Shown one piece after another: positions 20,969 to 33,200 of a stretch of 64,000 nucleotides of DNA. The first letter of the stretch is position 1. Each line of letters opens with the position of its first letter. The notes beneath the pieces are model-generated. The model worked only from the letters and a program-made list of their open reading frames with translations, did not search any database and was not told where the DNA came from. The translations under genes were made by a program, and so were the position numbers. The stretch spans positions 20,673,916 to 20,737,915 of the forward strand of contig NC_052506.1 of assembly GCF_014356525.2 (NCBI RefSeq), in the 5' to 3' direction. Source of the DNA: Nilaparvata lugens. Lineage: Eukaryota; Arthropoda; Insecta; Hemiptera; Delphacidae.

Positions 20969-22497
20969 ATGCAAAACATCTCTGCTACTTTTCCCAATTG
21001 TCTCAAGTTGAGTAAGATTTGTCCAGTGTATAAAATAGGCGATAAGACACAACCTGACAGTTACCGCCCTATAGCCATTGTCCTTATTATTGGTAAAATT
21101 ATTGAATCTGTTATGTTTGCCCAAATGTATGAATACTTTGATTGTAATAATATTCTATATTGTCATCAGTATGCTTACAGACCTGCTCATAATACAATAA
21201 TGGCTGTTGAGACTATTGTAAATAGGATCTTGGAGTCTTTTGAAGACAGATTGATTACAGGTGTTGGCTTATTAGACTTGCGAAAAGAATTTGATTGTAT
21301 CTCTCATAGTATCTTGTAAACGAAATTGCAGTTCTATGGAATTGTTGGAAAGGAACTAGAACTGATTGAATCATATTTGAATAGAAAGCAAGTTGTAATT
21401 GTTGATAATATAAAATCGGAAATTTTTGATGTGAAATCAGGTGTTCCTCAAGGTTCAATCATTGGACCCTTTCTCTTCCTAATATTATTAATGGCATTCA
21501 CTGTGGTGTGATTCCATTAGGCTTGCCTATACTGTATGCAGACGATACTACATTAATGTGCTCTCATAAGAATATGTCAGGTGTTAAGACAAAGCTATTA
21601 GAATGTATACAAGTATTCAAAACATGGCTTGAAGCAAATAAACTTGTAATTAATGATGATAAGATAGAACTAATATATTTCTCACTGATTAATGGAAATG
21701 AAAATCAAGCTGTTAAACTTCTAGGTCTTTATATTTATAGTAAATTAATATGGAGGGAGCAAGTGAATATGTTGTGCAGAAAACTGTCTAGAGTGACATA
21801 TCTTATGAGAAAATTAAAATACTGTGTAAGTTCAGATGTACTCTTAACAACTCATTTTGGTCTATTTCATTCCTTGTTAGCATATGGAGTTATACTCTGG
21901 GGAAATAGCACTGCCACAAAGGTACCCATTCTTCAAAAGAAAGTAATAAGAATTATTGACAATCTTAAGCCAAGAGAATCATGTAGAGACAGTTTTGTAA
22001 AATTTCAAATCATGACAGTGCCAACATTATACATCTATAAAAATTTAATTCAAGTAAAAAATAATTTCTATAACTATGACAGTATTGGACACTCATATAA
22101 CACGGGAAATCGATTAGATCTTGCTATTCCTCAAATTAGATTATCAAAAACTCACAAAAGTCATCTTTATCAGAGACGACTGATGTTCAATAAACTTCTT
22201 TTATGGGTGCGGAATCTGCCGGAAAAAGCTTTTAAACATGTTTTAAATAGATGGTTAAAGAACCACCCTTTTTATAATATAAATAAATATCTAGTATCTG
22301 ACACAAATACTATTCAAAAATAATAATCTCTAAAGAATTAGATTTTATTTCATTATAATTATTATTATATTATTTATTGTATTATTTTTAAGAATATTTA
22401 ATTATATGTATACATAGTATTTAGAAAAACTGACTGTATTTTGACGTAGCCTATTACAATTAAGTTTTTTAACGGCAATAAAAATATTCTTATTCTT
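20969..22497 (+). pseudogene. Dead non-LTR retrotransposon, RT and C-terminal region
   Basis: Three frames (20969-21319, 21326-21511, 21508-22323) read successive RT blocks: SKICPVYKIGDK, SYRPIAI, a degenerate LDLRKEFDCISHSIL, SGVPQGSIIGPFLFL, YADDTTLM and then LLAYGVILWGNS, LQKKVIRII with a family C-terminus. A stop at 21317-21319 and a frameshift at about 21508 break it, and there is no endonuclease. The element ends in a (ATTCTT)n-like tail near 22497. It differs in sequence from the LINE at 12390-15368. Confidence 0.85.
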
Positions 22498-23585
22498 ATA
22501 GAATACTAAAGTTGGAGAAATTAGTTCTCAAGCTCTGATTCCAAAAACTCGAAGTGCTTTTTAAACCGAAACACCGTTTTAGAACCTCCCTCATGTATAA
22601 ATAAATATTCATTCTCTGTGGAATAGACAACACAAGGTCATGCATTTTTCACTATGTGGAGTAGTTTTATGGCTTTGATACGAAATGAACAACAGTTGTG
22701 TAGGGCTCAAGATCTGAGAACAAAAAATATTGATTTTTGTAGTATTGAAGCTAGGACCTTGTAAGTTGATCCTTGGAGATTGTAAAGGAGAGTGGACTTA
22801 TCCATTCAACTGAGGGAATGACAAGAGTTACACATCCAACCCTTTAGCGAATCGATATGGTTTTTTGATGACATTCACTTGGACAAGCAAGCATTAGTAA
22901 AACAAGTTTCAAGTATAACAAATATTCTAGCTCTCTAAACAGAAATATGAGTTCTTTCGTTTTCCAGAACATGCTTCTACGATTTCTACAAATAATACAG
23001 ATAAGATGAGCACATTGCTGACGTTTCCCCTATTGGAAGAACGGTATTTGTTTTTTACTAGTAGTTCTATGAACAGTAGACCTCGCGCAGTTATAAACCG
23101 CAGCTTCCTCTAATACTGTCCATCAGAGTAAATTCTATCTTGTCCTTTCGTGTCGGCGAGATATCGGTGTGTAAATGACTAATGGCTGTTTAAGTTTTTG
23201 TATCGACAATGCTAATAATATTTTGTAAACAACTACTATTATTATCAAAAGCTTACCGAGTTGAAAGCAGAGAAAAGTCGGGATAAAATACTATGCTACT
23301 TTGAGTTATCAATGCATGCAATTACTAATCCTGTCGATAGCTTATTTATGATGAATAATATTCTATAGTCTGATTTTTAGGGTAATACTGGCTTATGAAG
23401 GAGGCTCCTTTTTCTTTTATATTATCCTTAAAATGTAGAATTTCTAATAAACTTGTAATTTATATACGCCGACGCGCAATTCAAAAAGTAACCTGTATAC
23501 CTGTTAAATTTCATGAAAATCTATTGCCGCGTTTCGCCGTAAATGCGGAACATATAAACATACAAACACATACACGACTTGAATC
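22498..23585. other. Intergenic DNA upstream of the first visible Pgd exon
   Basis: No conserved exon was found. The stretch 23490-23570 (ttaaatttcatgaaaatcta, then cgccgtaaatgcgg and aacatacaaacacatacac) resembles the end phrases of the dispersed repeat at 47895-48530. A Pgd first exon coding only a few residues could be hidden here, but I cannot place it. Confidence 0.4.
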
Positions 23586-23588
23586 TTA

Positions 23589-23806
23589 AGCTGCGTTTAC
23601 ACCGGAGTTAATAACAAAAGTTTTTAAAATGTTTGTTATTAACTGATTTTGATAACAAAAGTCATTAACATTAAGTTAATTACATTTTCTCTAATAACAA
23701 GGAATTTTCTGTTAAAAACACGAGTTATTAACTTTTGTTAAGAGATATTTTTGAGGATTGAGTCAAGTTAATAACTCGTGTTATTAACTCCGGTGTAAAC
23801 GTAGCT
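23589..23806. mobile_element. PIF/Harbinger-type MITE, TTA target duplication
   Basis: Terminal inverted repeats of 27 bp with one mismatch, starting agctgcgtttacaccgg and ending ccggtgtaaacgtagct. Flanked by TTA at 23586-23588 and 23807-23809. The interior repeats gttattaact-like motifs. 218 bp, non-coding. Confidence 0.85.
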
Positions 23807-24020
23807 TTAGACCTCACTTCGCTCGGTCAATTAACACAACTAGTTTCGAGCACTCATGCCATTTTCAAGAGTGTTAAAGTGCTCAAAACTAGTTGTATTT
23901 ATATAAGACGGTATAAAGAGGGTACCGTACTAGTGATTTCTATAATAATCAAGTAGCCCTATTAAAATACTTAATTTATTTGTATTTTCTCTTATTGATT
24001 GTATTTGTGTGGTGTTGCAG

Positions 24021-24241
24021 GGCAGACATAGCGTTGATCGGGTTGGCGGTGATGGGCCAGAACCTGATCCTGAACATGAACGACCACGGCTTCGTGGTGT
24101 GCGCCTACAACCGAACCACCGACAAAGTGGACGCCTTCCTGCAGAACGAAGCCAAGGGCACCAACGTCATCGGCGCAAAGTCCCTCGAGGACATGGTCAG
24201 CAAACTCAAGAAGCCCCGCAGGGTCATGATGCTTGTCAAAG
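24021..24241 (+). CDS. Pgd: Pgd exon: NADP-binding fold
   Basis: Opens after gtgttgcag with g|gca gac: (x)[44 protein letters not shown]. It contains the GxAxxG loop and the NRT motif. Reading on upstream from the Met at 23980 gives a hydrophobic run that crosses the acceptor and is not a real start. Donor g|gtaatt. Confidence 0.95.
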
Positions 24242-27200
24242 GTAATTCACGCCAACCACCTCCTATATGCGCATGTCTCGAGAAACTTAATTGATCCAGT
24301 CAATGGAAGGTTGTAGAGGGAAAAGTTTGGAAGACAATTTTTGATCTCTCATTTCTGTTTATAGTAGTAAAGAGGTAAACATATCAAAAGTCCCCTCCCT
24401 GTGCTAATGAGTGAGGGTGGTTTAAAGGTATCATGTTTTGGTTTCTTGCATATATCTCAAGAACTATATGTCTCAAGGTCTTTGAGACACTAGATTAAAT
24501 ACAAAATTGAAACTTTCAAAATGACGGCATTTCCTAAAACATTCATCTGGCAACGTTTTTCATATCTCTTATAGTTTTCGAGGTATCCGAGCCATAAGGT
24601 GTGACATTATGGAAAAAACACGGTTGCCTCCAATTTTTTACTCTTTTTGGCCTCATACCTTTTCAATTATCGATGAAAAAATCAATGCTGATCATTAGCT
24701 TGTGGAGCATTAAATTCTCTTCAATTAAATGTTTCATTTGTCTTCTTGTTTATGCTACAAGAAGATTATCATTGTGATATGCCATTGTTACTTCTGGTTC
24801 TGTTTTTATAATTAATATACTCAAAAAATTTACGGTATTGTATTTTTCATCATTGTAAAAAATAAGCACAACTCGCACTCCGCGCTCAGATTTTTCTTTG
24901 CGGGTGCTATTTTTCCGTAAATAATTAGTTAATTTTTGTTTTGTAAAGTGTTTTTATGGAAATAAATTTTGATTTGATTTGATTTGATTTGCATTTCCCT
25001 TGAATCTTGCAGCAGTTTCATTGTTCAGTGTGAAATATTCAATTGCATCAATTGATCAATAATTAACAATGGAATGCTTGGAACTCAATTTTTGATGTTG
25101 CAGCTTTGTTTGGTCTAGTGAGAAGTTAGAAGAAGTACCCTCCTTACACTTTGTCATCCCAAATGAGAAAGTGTAGGAATAAGACAAAAGCACTTCTTGC
25201 TTTAATAAGTTTAAAAGTGAATCAATAATCTTGTTTCTATCATCGATAATATTATAGATATGAGCTACATTTTACCGTTTGCTAAACTCTTGATAAGCTC
25301 AATAGAATAGCTTAGTTATTCGATAGAAAACGTTCCAAAATTTTTTTCCTGAGCTGCAAGATGTATCAATGATATCAATGACATTTCTTCCTGTTTAACT
25401 CACCAGAGTTCACAATTGTTCCCTGGACAATAACTAGCTTGGTTATCCATATTGATATTTCAATATTGTGATCTTACAAAATTACAAATATATACATTTT
25501 TCAAACCTACGTGAAAGATTAGAACAGTGGTGTTTCATTATCCTCGAATGTAAGTTCTGTCAAGAGCTCTAATAAATTTAGAGATAGAGAATAGAATTGT
25601 CAAAAGTTTGGTTTTATGGCTTTTCGATATCAATGTTTGTGATATTACAAACTGTGCACCGTATGACATTGAAATTCATTTTTTGTGTTATCTTCTTATC
25701 AAAAAGCGTATATTACAGACTAGAGCCATAACTTGCTAATCATTTATTGTTTACTTTTGGAGGGAATACAAATATTTTTCCACTAAATCTTGAATCGGGT
25801 AGTTTGTTTTGATTTTTTAGAAAGTGAATTATTAGAAGATATTTCACTCTGGAAGACATTACTCTCAAAGTCATTACTACGATTGTATTTAAGTTTACAA
25901 TAAGATAATCAATGGCTTCAAATAGGACAAACATCTAAAACCCAGATTTTTATTCTTCTATGTTAAGATGTCCTTCCACTTTATCGGCTTATACGGTGTT
26001 ACCATAAATAACATAAATTGAAGGGTGAAAATCATGAATCAGGAATGTAAACAATAGAGAATACCGTAATACTTATCTCAACATTAGAAGAACACAAGTT
26101 TAAAATATTTTTATTGAGTTTAATATTTATTGTCATTTTCTGGAGATGGCAGGTTACATTGTATTGGTATTTTAGTGAATTGAAAAAAATAATCATTATT
26201 CAATATTTTCTCTTCCATATTTTTAAATACTTCTGGTTATTATTTTGACACTATCAAATGGTTCAATACTGCATAGCGATAGCAGATAATTTATTTTTCT
26301 CATTAGCTCTTTCACAGGAAATTATGTTGAATTCTGTAAACAATAGTTGCTTTTCCAGACTGACTTCTCAATTGATCGAGTTAAAAATCAGGCAGGAGTA
26401 AAAAACAGTTCATATCCTATGTACTATGTAGCATTTTATATAAATTTGTGATTAATGTTATCTGACAATAAATTCAAATTCAATAATGGGATAGGAAATC
26501 GTGGATCAACTCTATCACAGCTATGCCTACAAGAAATGATAAATGTAAATATAAATTCAAATAAGGATCGTGTAGGAAATCAGGGATAATCAGCGTCATA
26601 GTCATTCCTACAATCTATGAATACTAGGTTCTCGATCGGACTCTGTAGTCAGAGATGTAGAATTTTTCCACTGATATAAACAAAATAGAAGTTGTTAATT
26701 TAGTAGAAAAGACGATAAGGCCTGGTTTCCGAGCTCGGGATTTAGCTAAGTTCTAGACTTTGAACAGCTGGAGTCAAAAAATTGGCTTTCCAAAACGGGG
26801 CGTAGTCGTAGTCATAGTCAAATTCACGTTTTAATTATATTTGAAAAATTATAGAATTGAACACACAATAAAATAAAGAGAAAATAGTGTAAATTTCCAG
26901 CTCTTTTGAATTATTTAGGAATGTTTCATTTCGCCAAGGAAAACGTTTCCAATTATAGAAATGAGAAAATAAATATTTATTTTGCAGCAACTTTTTACTG
27001 CGACTACGCCCCGTTTTGGAAAGCCAATTTTCTGACTCCAGCTGTTTAAAGTCTAGAACTTACCTAAATCCCGAGCTCCGAAACCGGCCCTAAGTCTTCA
27101 AGTAAGAGTTGAGAAAGAGTTAATAAGTAGAAAAGACAACTTATTGTAATTTTATTCCATCGTGAAATATTATTGTGTATTCCTACTACATAAGTTGAGT

Positions 27201-30200
27201 ATGGAACCTCGATATAGTAAATTCCCCGTTATAGTGAATTTTTCATTGAAACGTCCATTATAGCTTGTAACACCCCGATCTAGTACAGATCTCGTAATAG
27301 TACACTTTTTGATCGGTCCCTTGAGATGTATCAAGGTTTTAATGCATTACCAATACAATATGAATATCTCGTGTTATTGGGTGGGCACGTTAAATTCCCG
27401 GTTAAAGTCGTTCCCGGCTAAAGTATGACAGTCGTAAGGCCCATTGACGGCTTAAATTATATATTCAGGCGAGGTGAAACTTCCATCAGGAATTCCCCAC
27501 CAATAAAAGCCATACGAATATTATTATTAATAATATGAATATCTTTTTAATTTTATTCTCATCTGTCGCATTTATTGTAATGGAATGATGATGACGTAAG
27601 CATTTTTACATGGACAAGAACGTGTTTCGAATTGCAGCCGGCTCGGCCGTTGACGACTTCATCCAGAAACTGATGCCTCTGCTGGAGAAGGGTGACATCA
27701 TCATAGACGGAGGCAACTCTGAGTACCAGGACACATCGCGCCGCGTCAAGGAGTGCCAGGCTAAGGGCATTCTCTTCGTCGGCTCGGGGGTGTCGGGTGG
27801 CGAGGATGGAGCCCGCTATGGACCCTCCCTCATGCCCGGCGGCAACCCTGATGCCTGGCCACATATCAAGCCCATATTCCAGGTGAGGAAAGTGATAACT
27901 CTTTTTTCATCAAAGAAATTATCATATAATAATCAATTTTTTCATTCATAAATAAGATAATCATGAAAAATATGAGACTAGAATCACAGATTAAACATAA
28001 TAGCATTGATGATTTGATTAAGACTGTGCAAAGGCTAAAAATAAACTTTCTATTGGTGATATTTTTCAAAGTTTTTCGATTTGTATATCATCAAGCTATC
28101 AAAAGTAAAAAGTTTTCTCAACAAAACATTTTTTTCCATCATTAATTTTTGAGATATGAGCGCCTAAAGTTTAAATTTTTGTGCCAGAACATTTCAAGTT
28201 CGGTGAAAGATAAAATCATGAGATTTTAAGGATAGATTCTTCATGGTATTGTTGATCTAATAAAACAAACATTTTCTGAAAATATCAATTTTTGAGAAAG
28301 TTATTCAATTTACCAAAAATAACTCAACTAAAAATATTTTTGGGCTGTTTTGTTAAATTGAATAACTTTAACAGAAAATGATATTTTCAGAAAATTTTTG
28401 TTTTATTAGATCAACAATACCATGAAGAATCTATCCTTAAAATCTCATGATTTTATCTTTCACCGAACTTGAAATGTTCTGGCACAAAAATGTAAACTTT
28501 AGGCGCTCATATCTCAAAAATTAATGATCGAAAAAAAATGTTTTGCTGAGAAAACTTTTTAATTTTGATAGCTTGATAGTATACAAAATATATGCTCGCT
28601 TCGCTCGCCTGCATTTTTCATTTGAGCGTTTTTATCATATGTTAGGACAATCCAGTCGGGGGTCCAGACTAAACGTCTGGCTAAACGGATATGGCGAGCG
28701 AAGCGAGCCTGACGGCTAGTAATATAATATTCCCAGGATTAAAGTAGCAGTACCCAATCAATTTCTCCGCGATAAATGCATTTAAATCTTCAACTTGATG
28801 CCAACCTAACAAAGTCAACTCAACTTAATTCCAACCTGACAAAATTATTAATTTAGTTGCCAGTTAACAACTGTTTCGAAGAGGTACTCTATCTAGATTA
28901 TAGTTCTATAGTAACATATGATACGGAAATTTCAATTATAATTAAGAGATTGGGAGAAGAAGAATATACATGCTAAAAGACAAACTTGAAACCCTTAAAA
29001 ACAACCCTTAGAGTTAAAATATTGCCAAAAGATTTCTTAGTGCGCCTCTAAAGGGCCAACTGAACATACCTACCAAATTTGAACGTTTTTTGGTCCGGTA
29101 GATTTTTAGTTCTTTGAGTGAGTGAGTGAGTGAGTGAGTCAGTCAGTCAGTCAGTCAGTCAGTCAGTGAGTGAGTGCCATTTCACTTTTATATAATTATA
29201 TAGATAGAAGATTTGGAGTTGTGGATAAAGATTGAAATTATGCAAGTAAATTGAAACTTAGATCAAGAACTGAATTTTAACTTATAATCTGAGTTGAAAT
29301 CAGTTGTTGATCGATTAAGCTAATATTCCATAAACTCATGGGTTATAACTGGACTCATAATAGGGGTTTGCAGTTAAGAATAAGGTTGGAAATTATAAAA
29401 GTTTATCGATAAAGTTTAGTTCTTGAAAACTTAAATTGAAGTATAATTAAGCAGTTTTATATAAGTATATATAAGCACAAGGTTACCTTATTTTTCCTCT
29501 CTTTATCATTTTGATAATGTACTTATTGTATAAATGAATAAATGAATTAGAATAGATTCATAATTATTTGATTTTATGACTCATAATTTATCCTGAATCC
29601 TATCCAGTTGTTCGTTCATTTATAACTGTTTGTACAACTAATGAAATACAGTAAAGATACATCCAATAAATAATATTTCACAAGTAAGTGGCTTATCGTC
29701 AAATCACAGTGTTTCTCATTTATATGTAAAAACCTCTCATAACGTTAACCTTTCATTGCTTTTTCATTTTTAGATCGGTTACTAGTAATCTAATTATACA
29801 AATAATATTTACAAAATTGGGGTGGTAGATTCAAGTGACTTGATTGAATCAATTTTAGCTACAAAAGTTATTCATCCGTAACTCATACCGTAGTATGAAA
29901 GTGCGTAAAAGTGCGTAAACGTTTATCCAAATATTCATGATGTTGGAAATTGATTAAGAGTATTTTAATTTCGAGGTGTCTATTTCATGAATAATTTTCT
30001 CAGATTGCTCAAATAAGTGGCACATTCCCACATTCCCAAGCCTTCACGTATCTCAAATCCTTCTAATTTTAAAATTGATATTTAATTCTGGAACTTTCCA
30101 GTACTACTTTTAATTGGATTGAAAAAATGATGATGTAGCTTCATCATCGAAAAAATTCAGTATTCTGACGGTATTATGAAGCTGCATTAACCTTCAATAA

Positions 30201-33200
30201 AACAATCAATCCGTTGGAAACTAGTTGAATTGCTTTGGGCGGTATTAATTTTGTACGAGTCACTTATCAGTTCAATTTTCTTGACCTTCTTGTCTATGTC
30301 ATGGTCAATATTTGAACGCCGTCAAATAGAGATTAGCATTTATTGACATAATCTTGTTACTGTATTTATAAAAATCAGAATCCACGTATTCAGCTCGATT
30401 TTATTTCAAATAATTCTTGAAGCAGCTCATTAATTTATTTTGTTATTCAAAAAATCTAGAAAACTTCATTCACACTAAATGTGAAATATAAAATTAGATT
30501 TTAAAAATGTTTTAAATTTATTGTAATGCAGAATGAGAACTAAATAAGAATAAGAATTCAAATTCAATAACCACTAAAGGATTCTCAAGAGGTTATTGTA
30601 CTGGAATATAATTATATACTTCAAAGAACGTTTATCTTTTGACTTTTTGTAATGTAGCTATTGGCTGGGCCTAAACAAAGTACCGATAAAAATTTGCATG
30701 AATGATAAAATCAAACCTTATGACGCTAATTTGGCGTCGACTATCGTCCTCTGGGGCACTTTATGATTTATTTATGTATCTATGATCCATCTAATCAAGA
30801 TAATAATAGTATTCGTATTTTTCATTTCTAATACTGTAGTTATATGTTTCTTACAGTTGAAAACTCTTCTTAAACTTTGATGTAGTAAATCTTATCATGT
30901 GAACCTTATCAATTTAAGTATTCTCACTAACCTTATTTCTCGACTTTATTATTTTAGAAATTCTGTTGCTAACTTCTTGTATTAGATATCCTTAATATGG
31001 AATGAGAAGGACTTGATATTGTCAAAAACACCAACTTACAAAATCAATTTGAATAAGTACTAGTTGTTACACATCAACTCCAGTTTACTAAAGATTGATG
31101 ATGGGTACCTAAACCACTATCTCAAATTGTTTTTATAAATTGGTGGTTTTGACAATATAATAGTCCAGACATCAAGTTTTCACACACCGATCTCCAGTTT
31201 ACTAGAGATTGATGATGGTGTAACAACCTAAACCAGTTTCTCAAATTGTTTTAATAAATAAGTGGCATTATTCATTTATTCTTCATTTACAATCAACTTA
31301 AGGACAAAGAAACAGACTATAGTCCAAAACTTCTTTTTATCTCAATTTCATAGAATAAATTGTCCAAATAAAGGTTATGTGCGACTTTTCAATTCTTCAC
31401 TAACTTTTTCCACATTGAAACAAAAAACAAACACTTGAAACAATTAATTTTGAATTTAGAAAGATTAAGATCCAAATTGATAACAAAATTATTTGTTTTG
31501 AAAGCATCAAGTCGTTTTCATTCAAGATTGGGATTCTTTACGATTTTCAATATCTTATTGTTCAATAGTATTATTGTAATAGTATATTGTATTTTATTCA
31601 TTGGTTCATTAATTCATTCATTTACTTATTCATTTACACATAAAATTCAGGTGAAAACATTTTGTTGTTTATATTTGCGTTAATTTGCAGGGCATTGCAG
31701 CGAAAGCGGGCGGTGAGCCATGCTGCGACTGGGTGGGCAATGGTGGCGCCGGCCATTTTGTGAAGATGGTGCACAACGGCATTGAGTACGGAGACATGCA
31801 ACTGATCTGTGAGGCCTACGACCTCATGAAGTCCGCGCTCAACATGACGCCTGATGAAATGAGCAAGGTCAGCAATACATCTCCTCATTCATCCCATGGT
31901 CATGATATGAGAAATTCTCATTTTTCAGTACATATGATGAGAGGGAATTGAATGCTCTACAACCTCCTTATTCATTCAACTCTCATGATCTGAGACAGTG
32001 GCGGCTCGTGATCTTTTAGCTTGGGGTTTCAACCTCATGATCTATTGGGGAGAAAGGTCAAGAGGATATAGAGTGTTAAGCATAATCAAGTGTAAAGGTA
32101 ATCAATAATAATTTTAAGGGATTACCCCCCCCCCAAAGATTAAGCATATTTTCTACAAATATAGATTTTTTCCATCTTCATATTTTTCTTGTTTGATTTT
32201 TACTTAGGGAGTTGGTCTACCATCATGTTTTATTTTACACCTATCCTCAATATTAATAATGTTTGTCTTCAACAAATACTGAACCTTATTCATATTTCTT
32301 CATCAAAATGCTGTTATGGTAACACAATAAATTATATTCACACTCTCACTAAAAGAAAATAGACATACTAGAAATATTCACGAATACACGAAACACACTA
32401 GAAATTACATATATTCTTCAACACGCAAAACAAATTTATATAACGAAAAATAACCGTATAACCTCAAAACTTAGTTTACCGCTTTTTTACTGCCACCAAA
32501 TTCTAATTTATTGGTTCAGGATGACACTGATACTGAATCCTTATATATTATACTGAATCACGAATACTCACGATTCATTCCGAGGTTTACCGAATGCTTC
32601 ACTTGCCTCGGCTAGGTTCGGCTACTCTCGGATGAACTCGTGCAAACGTGGTTCAGGCAGGATTGTGAATCAAATTCGTGCTAGCAAACCGACTCCCCTC
32701 CTCCGTTCTACTACCTCACCCAGCCCTGTTTTTGGGTTCAGATTGGGGAATGAACACTGCTTTCCACCACCATCCGTCTCGTCATGCCATTCGGTGCTGT
32801 TTCAAGCAAGTCACTCCGGCACCGGCCGCAACACATCGACGTTTACGTAGATGAAGAATGTTGTGATGTAATTTCATGAGTATAAAATTAAAATATAATT
32901 ATTTGAGTTGCAAATTCATCATTGTATAGGAAGTTGATTCAATTCTGGGGGTTCAATTAACCATAGGACGAGCCGCCACTGGTCTGAGAAATCCTAATTT
33001 TTAGTTCATACATCATGAGAGGGAATTGAATGGCTACAACACCATGATAAGCAACTTTTTACGTTCATTGTTGGAGAGTGATATCATAGAGAAAATACAA
33101 CAGAAGGTATCCCATGGTATAGGTCGTTTATGTTCCAAATTTCATGCTGATTTCTGTTGACTCAAGCAGATTACTGTTGACTACTGTCTATTATTATTTT

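Noticed and set aside
23980..24294. Secreted-type N-terminus (MYFLLLIVFVWCC) on Pgd
   Set aside because: This is read-through of the intron; the acceptor gtgttgcag lies at 24020 and the enzyme family has no signal peptide.
27559..27864. Minus-strand ORF over the Pgd exon
   Set aside because: Antisense shadow of the conserved exon 27638-27882.
29114..29176. CRISPR-like regular repeat
   Set aside because: It is a simple tetranucleotide microsatellite without spacers, in an insect intron.
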